Origin: Brucella anthropi ATCC 49188 | Lineage (GTDB): Bacteria > Pseudomonadota > Alphaproteobacteria > Rhizobiales > Rhizobiaceae | Direction of reading: 5' to 3' | Length of the DNA stretch: 64,000 nt | NCBI RefSeq assembly: GCF_000017405.1 | Contig: NC_009667.1 | Coordinates: forward strand, 1,018,501-1,082,500 | Part shown: piece by piece, positions 42,609 through 52,310 of the stretch | Layout of the letters: the number at the start of each line of letters is the position of its first letter | How positions within the stretch are numbered: the stretch's first letter is position 1 | Notes under the pieces: model-generated | Database searches by the model: none | What the model was told of the DNA's origin: nothing | The model's input: only the letters and a program-made list of their open reading frames with translations | Position numbers and translations under genes: made by a program

Positions 42609-43850
42609 ATGTCCGCGTCTGTTTCTCCGCTCGCTCCCAAACACTACCCCACAATGCCGGTCGTCCATGGCGTGCGCATCGCTACCGCTGCTGCCGGGAT
42701 CAAGTATAAGGGGCGAACGGATGTGATGTTGATGGTGTTCGACCGACCGGCTGAAGCCGCAGGGGTCTTTACACGTTCGCTCTGCCCATCGGCGCCGGTC
42801 GATTTTTGCCGCCGCAATCTCGTGTACGGAAAGGCCCGCGCGGTCGTCGTCAATTCCGGCAACGCCAATGCCTTTACCGGCGTCAAGGGTCGTGAAGCGA
42901 CCGAAGCAACGGCTGAAGCTGCCGCCAAGGCGGTCGGGTGCGCCACAACAGATGTCTTTCTGGCTTCAACCGGCGTGATCGGCGAACCGCTCGATGCAAG
43001 CAAATTCGCGCATCTGCTCGGCGACATGAACAAGGATGCGGTCGAGGATTTCTGGACCGAAGCCGCCAAGGCGATCATGACCACCGATACCTATCCGAAG
43101 GTCGCGACCGAAACGGTGCTGCTCGGTCAGGTGCCGGTCACGATCAACGGTATTGCCAAGGGCGCGGGCATGATCGCGCCGGATATGGCGACGATGCTTT
43201 CCTTCGTTGTTACCGATGCACCGATCAAGGCTGACGTGTTGCAGAGCCTGCTCTCCAAGGGTGTTGGCTCTACCTTCAATGCTGTGACGGTAGACAGCGA
43301 CACGTCTACATCGGACACGCTGATGCTGTTCGCCACTGGTGCGGCGGCAGAGCGCGGTGCACCTGAAATCACTGATCCTGCCGACAAGCGCCTTGGCGAA
43401 TTCAAGAAGGCGCTCGGTCGCCTCCTGAAATCGCTGGCGCTGCAGGTCGTGCGCGACGGTGAGGGCGCACGCAAAATGGTGGAAGTGGAAGTGACGGGCG
43501 CAAAATCCGCAGCCTCTGCCAAGAAGATCGCGCTTTCCATCGCCAATTCGCCGCTGGTCAAGACGGCTGTTGCCGGTGAAGACGCCAATTGGGGCCGCGT
43601 GGTCATGGCCGTAGGCAAGGCTGGTGAACCTGCCGATCGTGACCTGCTCGCGATCTGGTTCGGCGATATTCGTGTTGCGCATCAAGGCGAGCGCGATCCG
43701 GCCTATTCGGAAGCAGCGACGTCCACCTATATGCAGGGCGAGGATATTCGCATTCGCGTCGATCTGGGGATAGGCAAGGGCAAGGCAACTGTCTGGACCT
43801 GCGACCTCACAAAGGAATATGTCGCCATCAATGGCGATTACAGAAGTTGA
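42609..43850 (+). CDS. argJ: Bifunctional ornithine acetyltransferase/N-acetylglutamate synthase
   Basis: 413 residues. ArgJ recycles acetyl from acetylornithine to glutamate and can also use acetyl-CoA. Autocleavage site is in [14 protein letters not shown], with the nucleophilic Thr of MATML near residue 197. Other blocks: [12 protein letters not shown] and [10 protein letters not shown]. The ATG has GAGG upstream. Its stop overlaps the first possible start of the following GNAT gene, and a mutT gene ends the operon. Confidence 0.95.
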   Translation: MSASVSPLAPKHYPTMPVVHGVRIATAAAGIKYKGRTDVMLMVFDRPAEAAGVFTRSLCPSAPVDFCRRNLVYGKARAVVVNSGNANAFTGVKGREATEATAEAAAKAVGCATTDVFLASTGVIGEPLDASKFAHLLGDMNKDAVEDFWTEAAKAIMTTDTYPKVATETVLLGQVPVTINGIAKGAGMIAPDMATMLSFVVTDAPIKADVLQSLLSKGVGSTFNAVTVDSDTSTSDTLMLFATGAAAERGAPEITDPADKRLGEFKKALGRLLKSLALQVVRDGEGARKMVEVEVTGAKSAASAKKIALSIANSPLVKTAVAGEDANWGRVVMAVGKAGEPADRDLLAIWFGDIRVAHQGERDPAYSEAATSTYMQGEDIRIRVDLGIGKGKATVWTCDLTKEYVAINGDYRS

Positions 43851-43858
43851 TCGAAGTA

Positions 43859-44629
43859 ATGGAAAAGCCCAGCACCCCAAGTCTTGCCATCGTTCGCCAG
43901 CTTGAAGCCGTCGGCTTCCGTGCCTGGCCTGCCACGTCGGTTCACTATGACGGCACATGGGCGATACGCATGACTGCAGCGCATCCATCCCGGCGTCTCA
44001 ACTCGATCAATCCGCTCGATCCCGGCGACACGCGCGATATTCCAACACGTGTGGAACTGGCGGCGCAGCGCTTTCGCGCCTATGGCCGTGTTCCCTGTTT
44101 CAGGCTTTCGCCGCTCGCACCGCGCGAGCTTGAGGATTATCTTGAAGGGCTTGGCTGGAAGCGCCGGGACGAAACCATCGTGATGACGGCGAATCTCGAG
44201 GAACTCGATTTGTCGGACGCCATCGACCAGATACCCCTGAAGGATATTGGGCGCTTCGTGGATGCCTCGCTTTCCATCCATGAAAGACCGGAGGATATGC
44301 GGCCCGGATTTTCCGAACTTCTAAATAGCGTTCGCCCGAACAAGGGCATGTTCGTGCTGGAGGAGGGCGGACGCGCCGTATCCAACCTGCTTTGCGTACA
44401 GGATGGCGTGATGGCGGGTCTATTCGATGTCGGAACCCTGCGCGACGCAAGGCGCAAGGGGCATGGACATGCGATTGTCGGTTCTGCACTCAAATGGGCC
44501 GTAAAGCTCGGTGCAAAGACGGCATGGCTGCAGATCGAGGCGGACAACGTTGCTGGACTTGCTCTTTACGAGAGCTTCGGCTTTCGGGAAGCCTATCGCT
44601 ATGCCTATCGGGAGAGCAACGAGAAATGA
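43859..44629 (+). CDS. GNAT family N-acetyltransferase
   Basis: About 256 residues. The N-terminal half reads AIVRQLEAVGFRAWPATSVHYDGTWAIRMTA, a degenerate GNAT copy; the C-terminal GNAT domain has LRDARRKGHGHAIVGSALKWA and NVAGLALYESFGFREAYRYAYR. The substrate is unknown. The ATG at 43859 is preferred; a TTG at 43847 overlaps the argJ stop. Its stop overlaps the mutT ATG (ATGA). Confidence 0.88.
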   Translation: MEKPSTPSLAIVRQLEAVGFRAWPATSVHYDGTWAIRMTAAHPSRRLNSINPLDPGDTRDIPTRVELAAQRFRAYGRVPCFRLSPLAPRELEDYLEGLGWKRRDETIVMTANLEELDLSDAIDQIPLKDIGRFVDASLSIHERPEDMRPGFSELLNSVRPNKGMFVLEEGGRAVSNLLCVQDGVMAGLFDVGTLRDARRKGHGHAIVGSALKWAVKLGAKTAWLQIEADNVAGLALYESFGFREAYRYAYRESNEK

Positions 44630-45042
44630 CCGAGGTAAAGGGACGCCGCATTCTTCTGGTCGCTGCTTGCGCACTGGTGGATTCGGATGGCCGGGTTCTG
44701 CTGACGCAGCGCCCGGAAGGCAAGCAGCTGGCCGGGCTGTGGGAGTTTCCCGGTGGCAAAGTGGAACCGGGCGAAACGCCGGAAGAAACGCTGATCCGCG
44801 AAATGCAGGAAGAAGTCGGCATCACGACGAAAGCGGCCTGCCTTGCACCGCTGACTTTTGCGAGCCACACCTATGATGACTTCCACCTGCTGATGCCGCT
44901 CTATGTCTGCCGCCGTTATGAAGGTATCGCGCGGGGGCTCGAAGGGCAGGCGCTGAAATGGGTTCGTCCGAAGGATATGCGCGACTATCCGATGCCGCCA
45001 GCCGACGAACCGCTGATCCCGTTTCTGCTTGATCTGCTGTAG
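44626..45042 (+). CDS. mutT: MutT/Nudix 8-oxo-dGTP diphosphatase
   Basis: 138-residue Nudix hydrolase. The Nudix box begins GGKVEPGETPEETL and ends REMQEEVG (residues 43-65). VLLTQRPEGKQLAGLWEFPGG is the usual MutT flank. It cleanses oxidised GTP from the nucleotide pool. It overlaps the GNAT gene by four bases; argJ-GNAT-mutT form one operon. Confidence 0.92.
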   Translation: MTEVKGRRILLVAACALVDSDGRVLLTQRPEGKQLAGLWEFPGGKVEPGETPEETLIREMQEEVGITTKAACLAPLTFASHTYDDFHLLMPLYVCRRYEGIARGLEGQALKWVRPKDMRDYPMPPADEPLIPFLLDLL

Positions 45043-45165
45043 ACCGGCCCCTGTCCACAACCGTGGAAAAAGGTTGGCAATTTCTTACGATTCCACTGGC
45101 TGGTTAATCTATGATTCACTCCGTTGAGGCATTCTCGTTTGGGAGCTGCCCCGGAGTCTTGAAGC

Positions 45166-45516
45166 ATGAGTTTCGACAACAATTATTTTAGCGCTGATCA
45201 CAACGAATATACGGCCAAGCCGCTAACGAAGGCTGGTCGCGGAATCCTGCGCGTTGTGCTGTTGTTCGGCTCTGCCGTTGTCGCTCTGGCTCTCATCATT
45301 GTGCCGGTTCTCAACGATCAGGCAAACAAGGTTGCAGCCCAGTCAGTACTCCCGGTCGGGATAGACCGCACCATGACCGGCTCGATCAAGCGCGATGCCA
45401 GCGCCCAGCCGCATGCAACAGGCCAGACGTATACAGTGCGCAAGAGCGTGCTTCAGCCGAGCCCCAATTCCGTCTGCATCATCGAGACAAACGGCAGCCA
45501 CCACGGCGACTGTTAG
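45166..45516 (+). CDS. Hypothetical single-helix membrane protein
   Basis: 116 residues, no family recognised. A short cytoplasmic N-terminus (SFDNNYFSADHNEYTAKPLTK) is followed by one helix (ILRVVLLFGSAVVALALIIVPV, about 28-49) and a periplasmic tail with two Cys near the end (VCIIETNGSHHGDC). GGAG lies nine bases before the ATG. Upstream are two GANTC sites (GATTC near 45092 and 45112) that CcrM could methylate. The stop overlaps the convergent methyltransferase gene by four bases. Confidence 0.8.
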   Translation: MSFDNNYFSADHNEYTAKPLTKAGRGILRVVLLFGSAVVALALIIVPVLNDQANKVAAQSVLPVGIDRTMTGSIKRDASAQPHATGQTYTVRKSVLQPSPNSVCIIETNGSHHGDC

Positions 45517-46409
45517 CTGTCTTTCGCAGCCTTTTTTAGCGCTTCTGCCAGCGATGCTTTTGCAGAGCCCGGTTTCAATGGTTTTTGCTGCGATTCATGC
45601 GGCGCCCAGCCTGATAGCCAGATGATCGAGAAAGTGGCGCGGATGCGTCCATCCGGATCGGAGAACCGCTCGGCATAGATTTCAGCGGCTCGCAGGAACA
45701 GGCGTTTCGAAACCGGCTTGCGGGAACGGTCGCGCAGGATGTTCTGCATGCCCATGGCGCGCAGATCGGCCATCAGGTTGAACAGCGAATCGTAGCGCAC
45801 CGTGATGTTGTCGACGTCGGTTACGGGCAGGGCGAAACCTGCACGTTGCAGAAGGCCGCCCACATCGCGCACGTCCGGGAACGGGAAAATGCGCGGCGAG
45901 GCGCCGCCTGTCAGTTCGATTTCCGCCTGAAGAAGACTTTCGCGCAATTCACCGAGTGTTCCGCTGCCGCTAAGGGCCGCCAGAAAAAGTCCGTCCGGCT
46001 TCAGGGCGCGGGCGATCTGCACCATCGTACCCGGTGTATCATTGGTCGCGTGAAGAGCCATTAGCGACACGATCAGATCGGTGCTGCCAGCTTTCAGCGG
46101 CAGCATTTCCTCGTCACCGACAATAGCCGGGAAAGGACCTCGCAGAAAATCACTGTCGCGTTCGATGCGGACAATCAGGTCGGCTTTGCCAGACTGCGCG
46201 ATGGCTGCTGCAGCTACGCCGGTATGGCCAGCGAGATCGACGGCGACGGGAAAACGCCGCTCCACAGCGTCGAGACGATCAGCGAGATCGTCGGCAATGC
46301 GCTGCAACAGGAAATCCGCGCCGGGTTCGGCGCGCGCAAAGGCGCGACGGCGAAACGAGAGCAGGAGATCGCGATCGAAAATCGCGCTATCATCGGTCGG
46401 CGCAGGCAT
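45513..46409 (-). CDS. SAM-dependent methyltransferase, BioC/NDUFAF5-like
   Basis: 298 residues from the ATG at 46409. VAVDLAGHTGVAAAAIAQ fills the SAM-loop position, LIVSLMALHATNDTPGTMVQIARALKPDGLFLAAL the later motifs. The family in alphaproteobacteria is related to mitochondrial NDUFAF5, a complex I assembly factor, but the glycine loop is weak here. The Gly-poor motif I suggests that the activity should not be assumed. It is divergent from comF, 77 bases apart. Confidence 0.82.
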   Translation of the reverse strand: MPAPTDDSAIFDRDLLLSFRRRAFARAEPGADFLLQRIADDLADRLDAVERRFPVAVDLAGHTGVAAAAIAQSGKADLIVRIERDSDFLRGPFPAIVGDEEMLPLKAGSTDLIVSLMALHATNDTPGTMVQIARALKPDGLFLAALSGSGTLGELRESLLQAEIELTGGASPRIFPFPDVRDVGGLLQRAGFALPVTDVDNITVRYDSLFNLMADLRAMGMQNILRDRSRKPVSKRLFLRAAEIYAERFSDPDGRIRATFSIIWLSGWAPHESQQKPLKPGSAKASLAEALKKAAKDS

Positions 46410-46486
46410 GGAATCCGTCTTCTCTTTCGAGCAAGGTTCAGTACAATCGTTGCGGGGATAGATGCATTCGAATGGGGGCGAATGCA

Positions 46487-47275
46487 ATGGCGGATGACGA
46501 TAGAACGCATCAAACCTTTTTGCGCAGCGCGGGCGAAGGGCTGCGGCGGTTTGCCGGCAGGGCTTTTCGCTCCTCTGCGGACATGTTGTTTCCGCCGACA
46601 TGTATCGGCTGCCGGGCGCATGTATCCGAACCGGGGACACTGTGTCCGAAATGCTGGCCGGAGCTACGCTTTATAGAAAGGCCTTATTGCCCCGTGCTGG
46701 GCATTCCTTTCAGCCATGATTTCGGCGACAACTTCACGAGTGCGGAGGCGATTGCCGATCCACCACCTTTCCGGCGTCTCCGGTCCGCCGTCCTGCATCG
46801 GGGCGCAGCGCAGCGCATGGCGGTTTCGCTCAAGTTTCACGACCGGACCGATCTGGCCCCGTGGATGGCGCGCTGGATGCAACGCGCGGGTCGCGAATTG
46901 CTGGATGAATGCGAGGTCATTCTTCCGGTGCCTCTGCATCGCTGGCGGTTCTGGCAGCGGCGTTTCAACCAGTCGGCGGAACTTGCCCGCGCCCTGGCGA
47001 AACTGGAATCGAAACCCTTTGCGCCGCAAGGTGTGAAGCGTGTGCGTCGGACCGAACAGCAGATCGGCCTTGGTATCAAGGAGCGAAAGCGCAATGTGGA
47101 CGGTGCGTTCCGCGTGCCGCAGGAACACGAGATTCATGTGCGCGGGCGACGGGTTCTGCTCATCGATGACGTCTATACGACCGGCGCTACGGTCAAGGCG
47201 GTAACGCGGGCATTGCTGCGCGGCGGCGCGAAAAGCGTGGATGTGCTGACGTTCAGCCGCGTTCTACCGGATTGA
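46487..47275 (+). CDS. comF: ComF family phosphoribosyltransferase-like protein
   Basis: About 262 residues. An N-terminal zinc ribbon (PPTCIGCRAHVSEPGTLCPKCW) is followed by a type I PRTase domain with RVLLIDDVYTTGATVKAV near the end. ComF aids DNA uptake in competent species; the family is kept widely and may act in DNA repair. I chose the ATG at 46487 (GGGGG eight bases upstream) over 46472. Confidence 0.9.
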   Translation: MADDDRTHQTFLRSAGEGLRRFAGRAFRSSADMLFPPTCIGCRAHVSEPGTLCPKCWPELRFIERPYCPVLGIPFSHDFGDNFTSAEAIADPPPFRRLRSAVLHRGAAQRMAVSLKFHDRTDLAPWMARWMQRAGRELLDECEVILPVPLHRWRFWQRRFNQSAELARALAKLESKPFAPQGVKRVRRTEQQIGLGIKERKRNVDGAFRVPQEHEIHVRGRRVLLIDDVYTTGATVKAVTRALLRGGAKSVDVLTFSRVLPD

Positions 47276-47371
47276 GCCGGATAACTGGCTACACAGGCTC
47301 GTGAAAAGCGTCGGGGCTTCCAGATAACGTCTTTGCCGCTTATATAGTGGCCAAAACGATTGGAGTTTATG

Positions 47372-47638
47372 ATGGTTGATGTAACGATCTACACGCGTGT
47401 CGGTTGCCCTTATTGCACCCGGGCCAAGGATCTTCTGACCCGCAAGGGCGTTGCGTATAATGAAATCGATGCAGGCGCATCGCCGGAACTGCGCGCCGAA
47501 ATGCAGCAACGTTCGGGCCGTAACACCTTCCCGCAGATATTCGTCGGCTCCGTTCATGTCGGCGGATGTGATGATCTTTTAGAGCTGGAAGATCAGGGCA
47601 AGCTGGATGGCCTGCTCAAGACTGGCGAACTGGTTTAG
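47372..47638 (+). CDS. grxC: Glutaredoxin 3
   Basis: 88-residue dithiol glutaredoxin with the active site GCPYC (Cys 11 and 14) and later NTFPQIF and GGCDDL blocks. TTGGAG six bases before the ATG at 47372 sets the start; an adjacent ATG at 47369 is less well spaced. The next gene, a nitrilase-type amidase related to glutathione repair, starts 25 bases later. Confidence 0.93.
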   Translation: MVDVTIYTRVGCPYCTRAKDLLTRKGVAYNEIDAGASPELRAEMQQRSGRNTFPQIFVGSVHVGGCDDLLELEDQGKLDGLLKTGELV

Positions 47639-47663
47639 AATTCGATCGGACAGGGAGAGGTCG

Positions 47664-48518
47664 ATGAGCATGTTCCGCGCAGCAGCCGTCCAGATGCGGT
47701 CTGGCACAGACGTGGCCCGCAATATTGAAGCCATGGAAAAACTGGTCGCGGAAGCGGCGGTCAAAGGTGCGCAATATGTGCAGACGCCGGAAGTGACCGG
47801 GATCATGCAGCGTGACCGGCCATTGCTCGCACAGTCATTGCGCGATGAGGCCAACGATCCTGTCATGGCTGCTGCGGCGAAGCTCGCCTCGAAACATGGT
47901 ATCTTCCTTCATATAGGCTCGACCCTGATCAAGGGCGATGACGGAAGATCCTATAATCGCGGCGCGATCTTTGCACCGTCGGGCGAGAAGGTCTCGACCT
48001 ACGATAAAATCCATATGTTCGATGTCGATCTCGACAATGGTGAGAGCTGGCGCGAATCGGATGCCTGTATTCCGGGCAAGGAAACTGTCGTTGTCGACCT
48101 GCCTTTCGCAAAGTTCGGCATGGCTGTCTGTTACGACATCCGCTTTCCGCAATTGTTCCGCGCTCAGGCTCTCGCCGGTGCCAATGTGATTACCGGTCCG
48201 GCCGCCTTCACGAGACAGACAGGAGAGGCCCACTGGCACATCTTGCAGCGTGCGCGTGCTATCGAAAATGGTGCATTCCTGATCTCTGCCGCACAGGGCG
48301 GTCTGCATGAGGACGGCCGCGAAACCTACGGTCATTCGATCATCGTCTCACCATGGGGCAAGATTCTCGCCGAAGCCGATCACGACGAGCCGGGCGTCAT
48401 CCTGGCTGATATCGACGTGGCGGAAAGCGCTGCTGCACGCGGCAAGATACCGAACCTGAAGAATGCGCGGGAGTTCGATGTCCGGACTTTTTCCGCGAAG
48501 CAGAAAGAGGACGCGTAA
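47664..48518 (+). CDS. Nitrilase-superfamily carbon-nitrogen hydrolase (Nit1-like)
   Basis: 284 residues. The Glu-Lys-Cys triad is visible: Glu in QTPEVTG (about 44), Lys in STYDKIHMFDVD (about 112), Cys in GMAVCYDIRFP (about 154). It resembles the deaminated-glutathione amidase/omega-amidase branch. The gene follows grxC in the same direction, which fits a glutathione connection (inference). GGGAGAGG precedes the ATG. Confidence 0.87.
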   Translation: MSMFRAAAVQMRSGTDVARNIEAMEKLVAEAAVKGAQYVQTPEVTGIMQRDRPLLAQSLRDEANDPVMAAAAKLASKHGIFLHIGSTLIKGDDGRSYNRGAIFAPSGEKVSTYDKIHMFDVDLDNGESWRESDACIPGKETVVVDLPFAKFGMAVCYDIRFPQLFRAQALAGANVITGPAAFTRQTGEAHWHILQRARAIENGAFLISAAQGGLHEDGRETYGHSIIVSPWGKILAEADHDEPGVILADIDVAESAAARGKIPNLKNAREFDVRTFSAKQKEDA

Positions 48519-48523
48519 ATTCC

Positions 48524-48949
48524 ATGATCCGCTTTTCGCTTCATTGCGATCAGGGCCATGAATTCGAGGGCTGGTTTCGCGACAATGCTGATTTCGACCG
48601 TCAGTCGGAAATGCAGCTTGTCGCTTGCCCCGTGTGCAATTCGCAAGTCGTTCAGAAGTCGCTGATGGCGCCGGCGGTCTCGACAAGCCGTGGCAAGGAA
48701 AAGATTGCCATGGCGCTGGGCGATACGCAAAAGCAGATATTGGACGAAATGCGGGAACTGAGCCGCAAGGTTCGCGAGAATGCGGATTATGTCGGCGACA
48801 AATTTGTCGAGGAAGCCCGGAAGATCCATTTCGGCGAGACCGAAACACGTGGTATCTACGGCGAAGCGTCGCGCGAGGATGTGCATTCGCTGCTCGAAGA
48901 CGGTGTCGACGTTCTGCCGTTGCCGGTATTTCCAGAAGACAAGAACTGA
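48524..48949 (+). CDS. DUF1178 family protein
   Basis: 141 residues. The N-terminal block MIRFSLHCDQGHEFEGWF and a metal-binding CPVCNS (with the early Cys 8) resemble a zinc ribbon; the C-terminal part is acidic and helical (LSRKVRENADYVGDKFVEEAR). Function unknown. The family is often encoded beside the nitrilase/glutaredoxin genes, as here, with five bases between the stop of the nitrilase and its ATG. Confidence 0.9.
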   Translation: MIRFSLHCDQGHEFEGWFRDNADFDRQSEMQLVACPVCNSQVVQKSLMAPAVSTSRGKEKIAMALGDTQKQILDEMRELSRKVRENADYVGDKFVEEARKIHFGETETRGIYGEASREDVHSLLEDGVDVLPLPVFPEDKN

Positions 48950-48972
48950 TTGCCGTACAGGAGACAAGGCGC

Positions 48973-49854
48973 ATGAAACTGACGGATTCTGCGCCTTTTT
49001 TGCTGATCGCAACCGGCACCTTGCTGGGCCTCATCCTGCCACTCGGCAAGATCGCTGCGCAGGCTGGTATTCCGCCTGCCATCTGGACCTTTTTGTTCTC
49101 GGCGAGTGCCGGAATCATTCTGTTCGCCGTTCTTCTTCTGCAGGGAAAGAAGATCGGCTTTTCAGGCGGAAGACTGCGTTACTATATCTGTACCGCGCTT
49201 ATCTCCTATGCCGTGCCCAATCTCCTCATTCTTTCCGCCATTCCGCGCCTTGGCGCGGGGTTTACCGGCATCATGTACACGCTGTCGCCGGTCATCACGC
49301 TTGTTCTGTCGATGGGGTTCGGGTTGCGGCGTCCCAATGCACTTGGGATCGGCGGTATCGCTGCCGGGTTTATCGGTGCAGTGATGGTGGCAATGACGCG
49401 CGGCGAAGTGGGAAAACCTGCTGATCCATTGTGGATCGCCGCGGCATTGCTCATTCCGGTGTTTCTCGCCATCGGCAATGTCTATCGCACGCTCGACTGG
49501 CCGAAGAACTCCGATCCGATCGAGCTTGCTGCCGGAAGCCATCTCGCATCGGCGCTGATGCTTTCTGCGGGGATACTCATATTCACCGGCCAGTTTTCGA
49601 TCGAGACACTTGCATTCGCCCCATGGGCTGCTTTGGCCCAGTCGATTGCATCGGCGGGCATGTTTGCCCTGTTCTTCCGGCTACAGGCGGTTGGCGGGCC
49701 GGTCTATCTTAGCCAGATCGGCTATGTCGCAGCCGCACTGGGGCTTATTTCGGGAACACTTTTTCTCGGCGAACATTATCCGCCGCTGACTTGGGTCGGT
49801 GCGCTGGTCATTTGCGCAGGCGTTGCCATGACAACGCGCGCGCAAAGAGGTTGA
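48973..49854 (+). CDS. EamA/DMT family transporter
   Basis: 293 residues with about ten hydrophobic helices in two EamA repeats; the second ends FLGEHYPPLTWVGALVICAGV. It is probably a metabolite exporter of unknown substrate, not closely similar to the EamA protein at 20.4 kb. The ATG at 48973 has GGAG nine bases upstream. The frame is open into the DUF1178 gene upstream but that part is a shadow. It is convergent with ubiG, two bases apart. Confidence 0.9.
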   Translation: MKLTDSAPFLLIATGTLLGLILPLGKIAAQAGIPPAIWTFLFSASAGIILFAVLLLQGKKIGFSGGRLRYYICTALISYAVPNLLILSAIPRLGAGFTGIMYTLSPVITLVLSMGFGLRRPNALGIGGIAAGFIGAVMVAMTRGEVGKPADPLWIAAALLIPVFLAIGNVYRTLDWPKNSDPIELAAGSHLASALMLSAGILIFTGQFSIETLAFAPWAALAQSIASAGMFALFFRLQAVGGPVYLSQIGYVAAALGLISGTLFLGEHYPPLTWVGALVICAGVAMTTRAQRG

Positions 49855-49856
49855 GA

Positions 49857-50603
49857 TCAGGCGGGGCGTTCGGCAAGCACCATATAGTTCACATCGGTGT
49901 CGCGGGAGCGGCTCCAGCTGTCGGCCAGCGGATTATAGGTCACACCAAGCTTGTCGATGAGGCGCAGGCCGCCTTTCGCAAGTGCAGCTTCCAGTTCTTC
50001 CGGGCGAACCAGCTTTTCATATTGATGCGTGCCGCGCGGCAGCCAGCGCAGGACATATTCCGCGCCGATGATCGCCAGACCGTAAGCCTTCAGCGTGCGG
50101 TTGATCGTGGCGACGAACATCAGTCCACCGGGCTTCACCATTTCGCTGGTCGCGGACATGAACAGGTCCACATCGGCAACGTGTTCGACCACTTCCATGT
50201 TGAGCACGACATCGAATTTTTCACCGGCTTCGGCCAGCGCTTCCGCTGTCGTGGCGCGGTAGTCGATATCGAGACCGCTTTGTGCGGCATGGATTTTCGC
50301 CACTTCGATATTGGTCGTGGAGGCATCCGCTCCGATCACTGTTGCGCCAAGGCGCGCCATCGGCTCGCAGAGAAGCCCGCCGCCGCAGCCGATATCGAGC
50401 AGGCGCAGACCGTCGAAGGGGCGCGGCGCATTGGGATCACGGTTGAATTTGGCGCAGATCTTTTCCTTGATATAGGCAAGCCGCGTCGGATTGAATTTAT
50501 GCAAGGGACGGAACTTGCCCTGCGGATTCCACCATTCCGCGGCAATGCGCGAAAAATGCTCGATTTCCGAAGCGTCGATGGTGGTGCGGGCGGTCTCGGT
50601 CAT
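49857..50603 (-). CDS. ubiG: Ubiquinone O-methyltransferase UbiG
   Basis: 248-residue SAM enzyme that makes both O-methylations in ubiquinone synthesis. SAM motif I is [19 protein letters not shown] near residues 69-87; the N-terminal [20 protein letters not shown] is a strong UbiG mark. It is divergent from lysC across 217 bases. Confidence 0.95.
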   Translation of the reverse strand: MTETARTTIDASEIEHFSRIAAEWWNPQGKFRPLHKFNPTRLAYIKEKICAKFNRDPNAPRPFDGLRLLDIGCGGGLLCEPMARLGATVIGADASTTNIEVAKIHAAQSGLDIDYRATTAEALAEAGEKFDVVLNMEVVEHVADVDLFMSATSEMVKPGGLMFVATINRTLKAYGLAIIGAEYVLRWLPRGTHQYEKLVRPEELEAALAKGGLRLIDKLGVTYNPLADSWSRSRDTDVNYMVLAERPA

Positions 50604-50820
50604 TTCATTCTCCAGCGGCGGAAGCGTACAGTTCTGCTCTCAAGGTAGTACTCCAAAGTCAAGGAACAAATCAATTTCGCTCTCAAGCGGCCCGATACGA
50701 ATCGCGGCCTTGCGGAAGCGCGGCATTTTAGCTATGTGACCCCGGGTTTGCCTGTCGCAACAATATAATGTTTGGGCAGGTGTGAGTGTAATTTTTCTAA
50801 ACAGCGGGACGTAACCTTAA

Positions 50821-52092
50821 ATGGCGCGCATCGTGATGAAATTCGGCGGCACTTCGGTAGCCGATCTGGAACGCATCTATAATGTGGCGCGCCACGTCAA
50901 ACGCGAGGTCGAGGCAGGCAATCAGGTTGCTGTTGTCGTTTCGGCCATGTCCGGCAAGACCAACGAGCTGGTCGGCTGGGTGCAGAACATGCCGAAAGTA
51001 TGCGGCGCAAGCTCGCCTTTCTATGATGCCCGCGAGTATGACACCATCGTCGCTTCCGGCGAGCAGGTGACGAGCGGCCTTCTGGCGATTGCGCTTCAAT
51101 CCATAGGCGTTGATGCGCGTTCGTGGCAGGGCTGGCAGATTCCGATCAAGACCGACAACGCCCATGGCGCTGCCCGTATTCAGGACATCGACGGTTCGGA
51201 AATCATCCGCCGCATGGAAATGGGTCAGGTTGCCGTCGTTGCCGGGTTCCAGGGCATCGGCCCTGACAACCGTGTGGCGACGCTTGGGCGTGGCGGTTCT
51301 GATACGTCTGCTGTCGCCATTGCTGCCGGTGTGAAGGCGGATCGCTGCGATATCTATACAGATGTCGATGGCGTCTACACCACCGACCCCCGCGTAGAGC
51401 CGAAGGCGAAGCGTCTTTCGAAGATTTCCTTCGAGGAAATGCTGGAAATGGCATCGCTTGGTGCCAAGGTTCTGCAGGTGCGTTCGGTCGAACTCGCCAT
51501 GGTGCACAAGGTGCGCACTTTCGTGCGCTCGAGCTTTACGGACCCAGATGCGCCGGGCATGGGTGATCCGATCAACCCGCCCGGAACCCTTATTTGCGAC
51601 GAGGATGAAATCGTGGAACAGCAGGTCGTCACAGGTATCGCCTTTGCGAAGGATGAAGCTCAGATTTCGCTGCGGCGCGTGGCCGACCGGCCGGGCGTTT
51701 CGGCAGCCATTTTCGGGCCACTCGCCGAAGAGCACATCAATGTCGACATGATCGTGCAGAACGTGTCGGAAGACGGCTCCAAGACCGACATGACCTTCAC
51801 CATTCCGACCGGCGATGTCGACAAGGCGCTGAAGGTGCTGGACAAGGTCAAGGGCGAGATCGGCTTTGACAATATCCAATCAGAAACCGGCCTTGCCAAG
51901 ATTTCGGTGATCGGCATCGGTATGCGCAGCCATGCAGGCGTTGCCGCCACTGCCTTCAAGGCACTGGCCGAAAAGGGCATCAATATCCGCGCCATCACAA
52001 CGTCTGAAATCAAGATTTCGATCCTGATTGACGGCCCTTATGCGGAACTGGCCGTGCGCACACTGCACGCGGTCTATGGCCTCGACAAGTAA
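50821..52092 (+). CDS. lysC: Aspartate kinase
   Basis: First enzyme of the Asp family pathway (Lys, Thr, Met), 423 residues. The kinase domain starts IVMKFGGTSVADLERI; GRGGSDTSAVAIAAG and DVDGVYTTDPR are the substrate and ATP blocks. Two C-terminal ACT domains (VTGIAFAKDEAQISL and LAKISVIGIGMRSH) bind feedback amino acids. The monofunctional two-ACT form suggests concerted Lys/Thr control. GGGACG is 13 bases upstream, so ribosome binding is weak. Confidence 0.96.
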   Translation: MARIVMKFGGTSVADLERIYNVARHVKREVEAGNQVAVVVSAMSGKTNELVGWVQNMPKVCGASSPFYDAREYDTIVASGEQVTSGLLAIALQSIGVDARSWQGWQIPIKTDNAHGAARIQDIDGSEIIRRMEMGQVAVVAGFQGIGPDNRVATLGRGGSDTSAVAIAAGVKADRCDIYTDVDGVYTTDPRVEPKAKRLSKISFEEMLEMASLGAKVLQVRSVELAMVHKVRTFVRSSFTDPDAPGMGDPINPPGTLICDEDEIVEQQVVTGIAFAKDEAQISLRRVADRPGVSAAIFGPLAEEHINVDMIVQNVSEDGSKTDMTFTIPTGDVDKALKVLDKVKGEIGFDNIQSETGLAKISVIGIGMRSHAGVAATAFKALAEKGINIRAITTSEIKISILIDGPYAELAVRTLHAVYGLDK

Positions 52093-52130
52093 GCAGCCAG
52101 CTCAGATTCTATTTTCAAACATAGTTGTAT

Positions 52131-52175
52131 GCAGGGCCGCGCAGCCGAAAGGGTGCGCGGCCCTGCAACATTTTG
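52131..52175 (+). terminator. Hairpin terminator between lysC and ptsP
   Basis: 16-bp arms with one mismatch, GCAGGGCCGCGCAGCC (52131-52146) and GGGTGCGCGGCCCTGC (52151-52166), around a GAAA tetraloop, followed by AACATTTTGC. Very stable; the T tract is short. Confidence 0.7.
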
Positions 52176-52310
52176 CGAGCAGCGACTATTTGTTCTGGAC
52201 GCGGGTGTCAAAAATGCTCACAAAGGGATTGGCGTAACGCTTCGCGGGCGGGTATTGGGAATCGGCTGGCGGAACGCACGTCAGCAATTTTGAAGGAGCC
52301 CCCGACGATC

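Noticed and set aside
45513..46640. Longer 375-residue form of the methyltransferase
   Set aside because: The extra N-terminal part overlaps the comF start region on the other strand and has no domain; the ATG at 46409 gives a normal family length.
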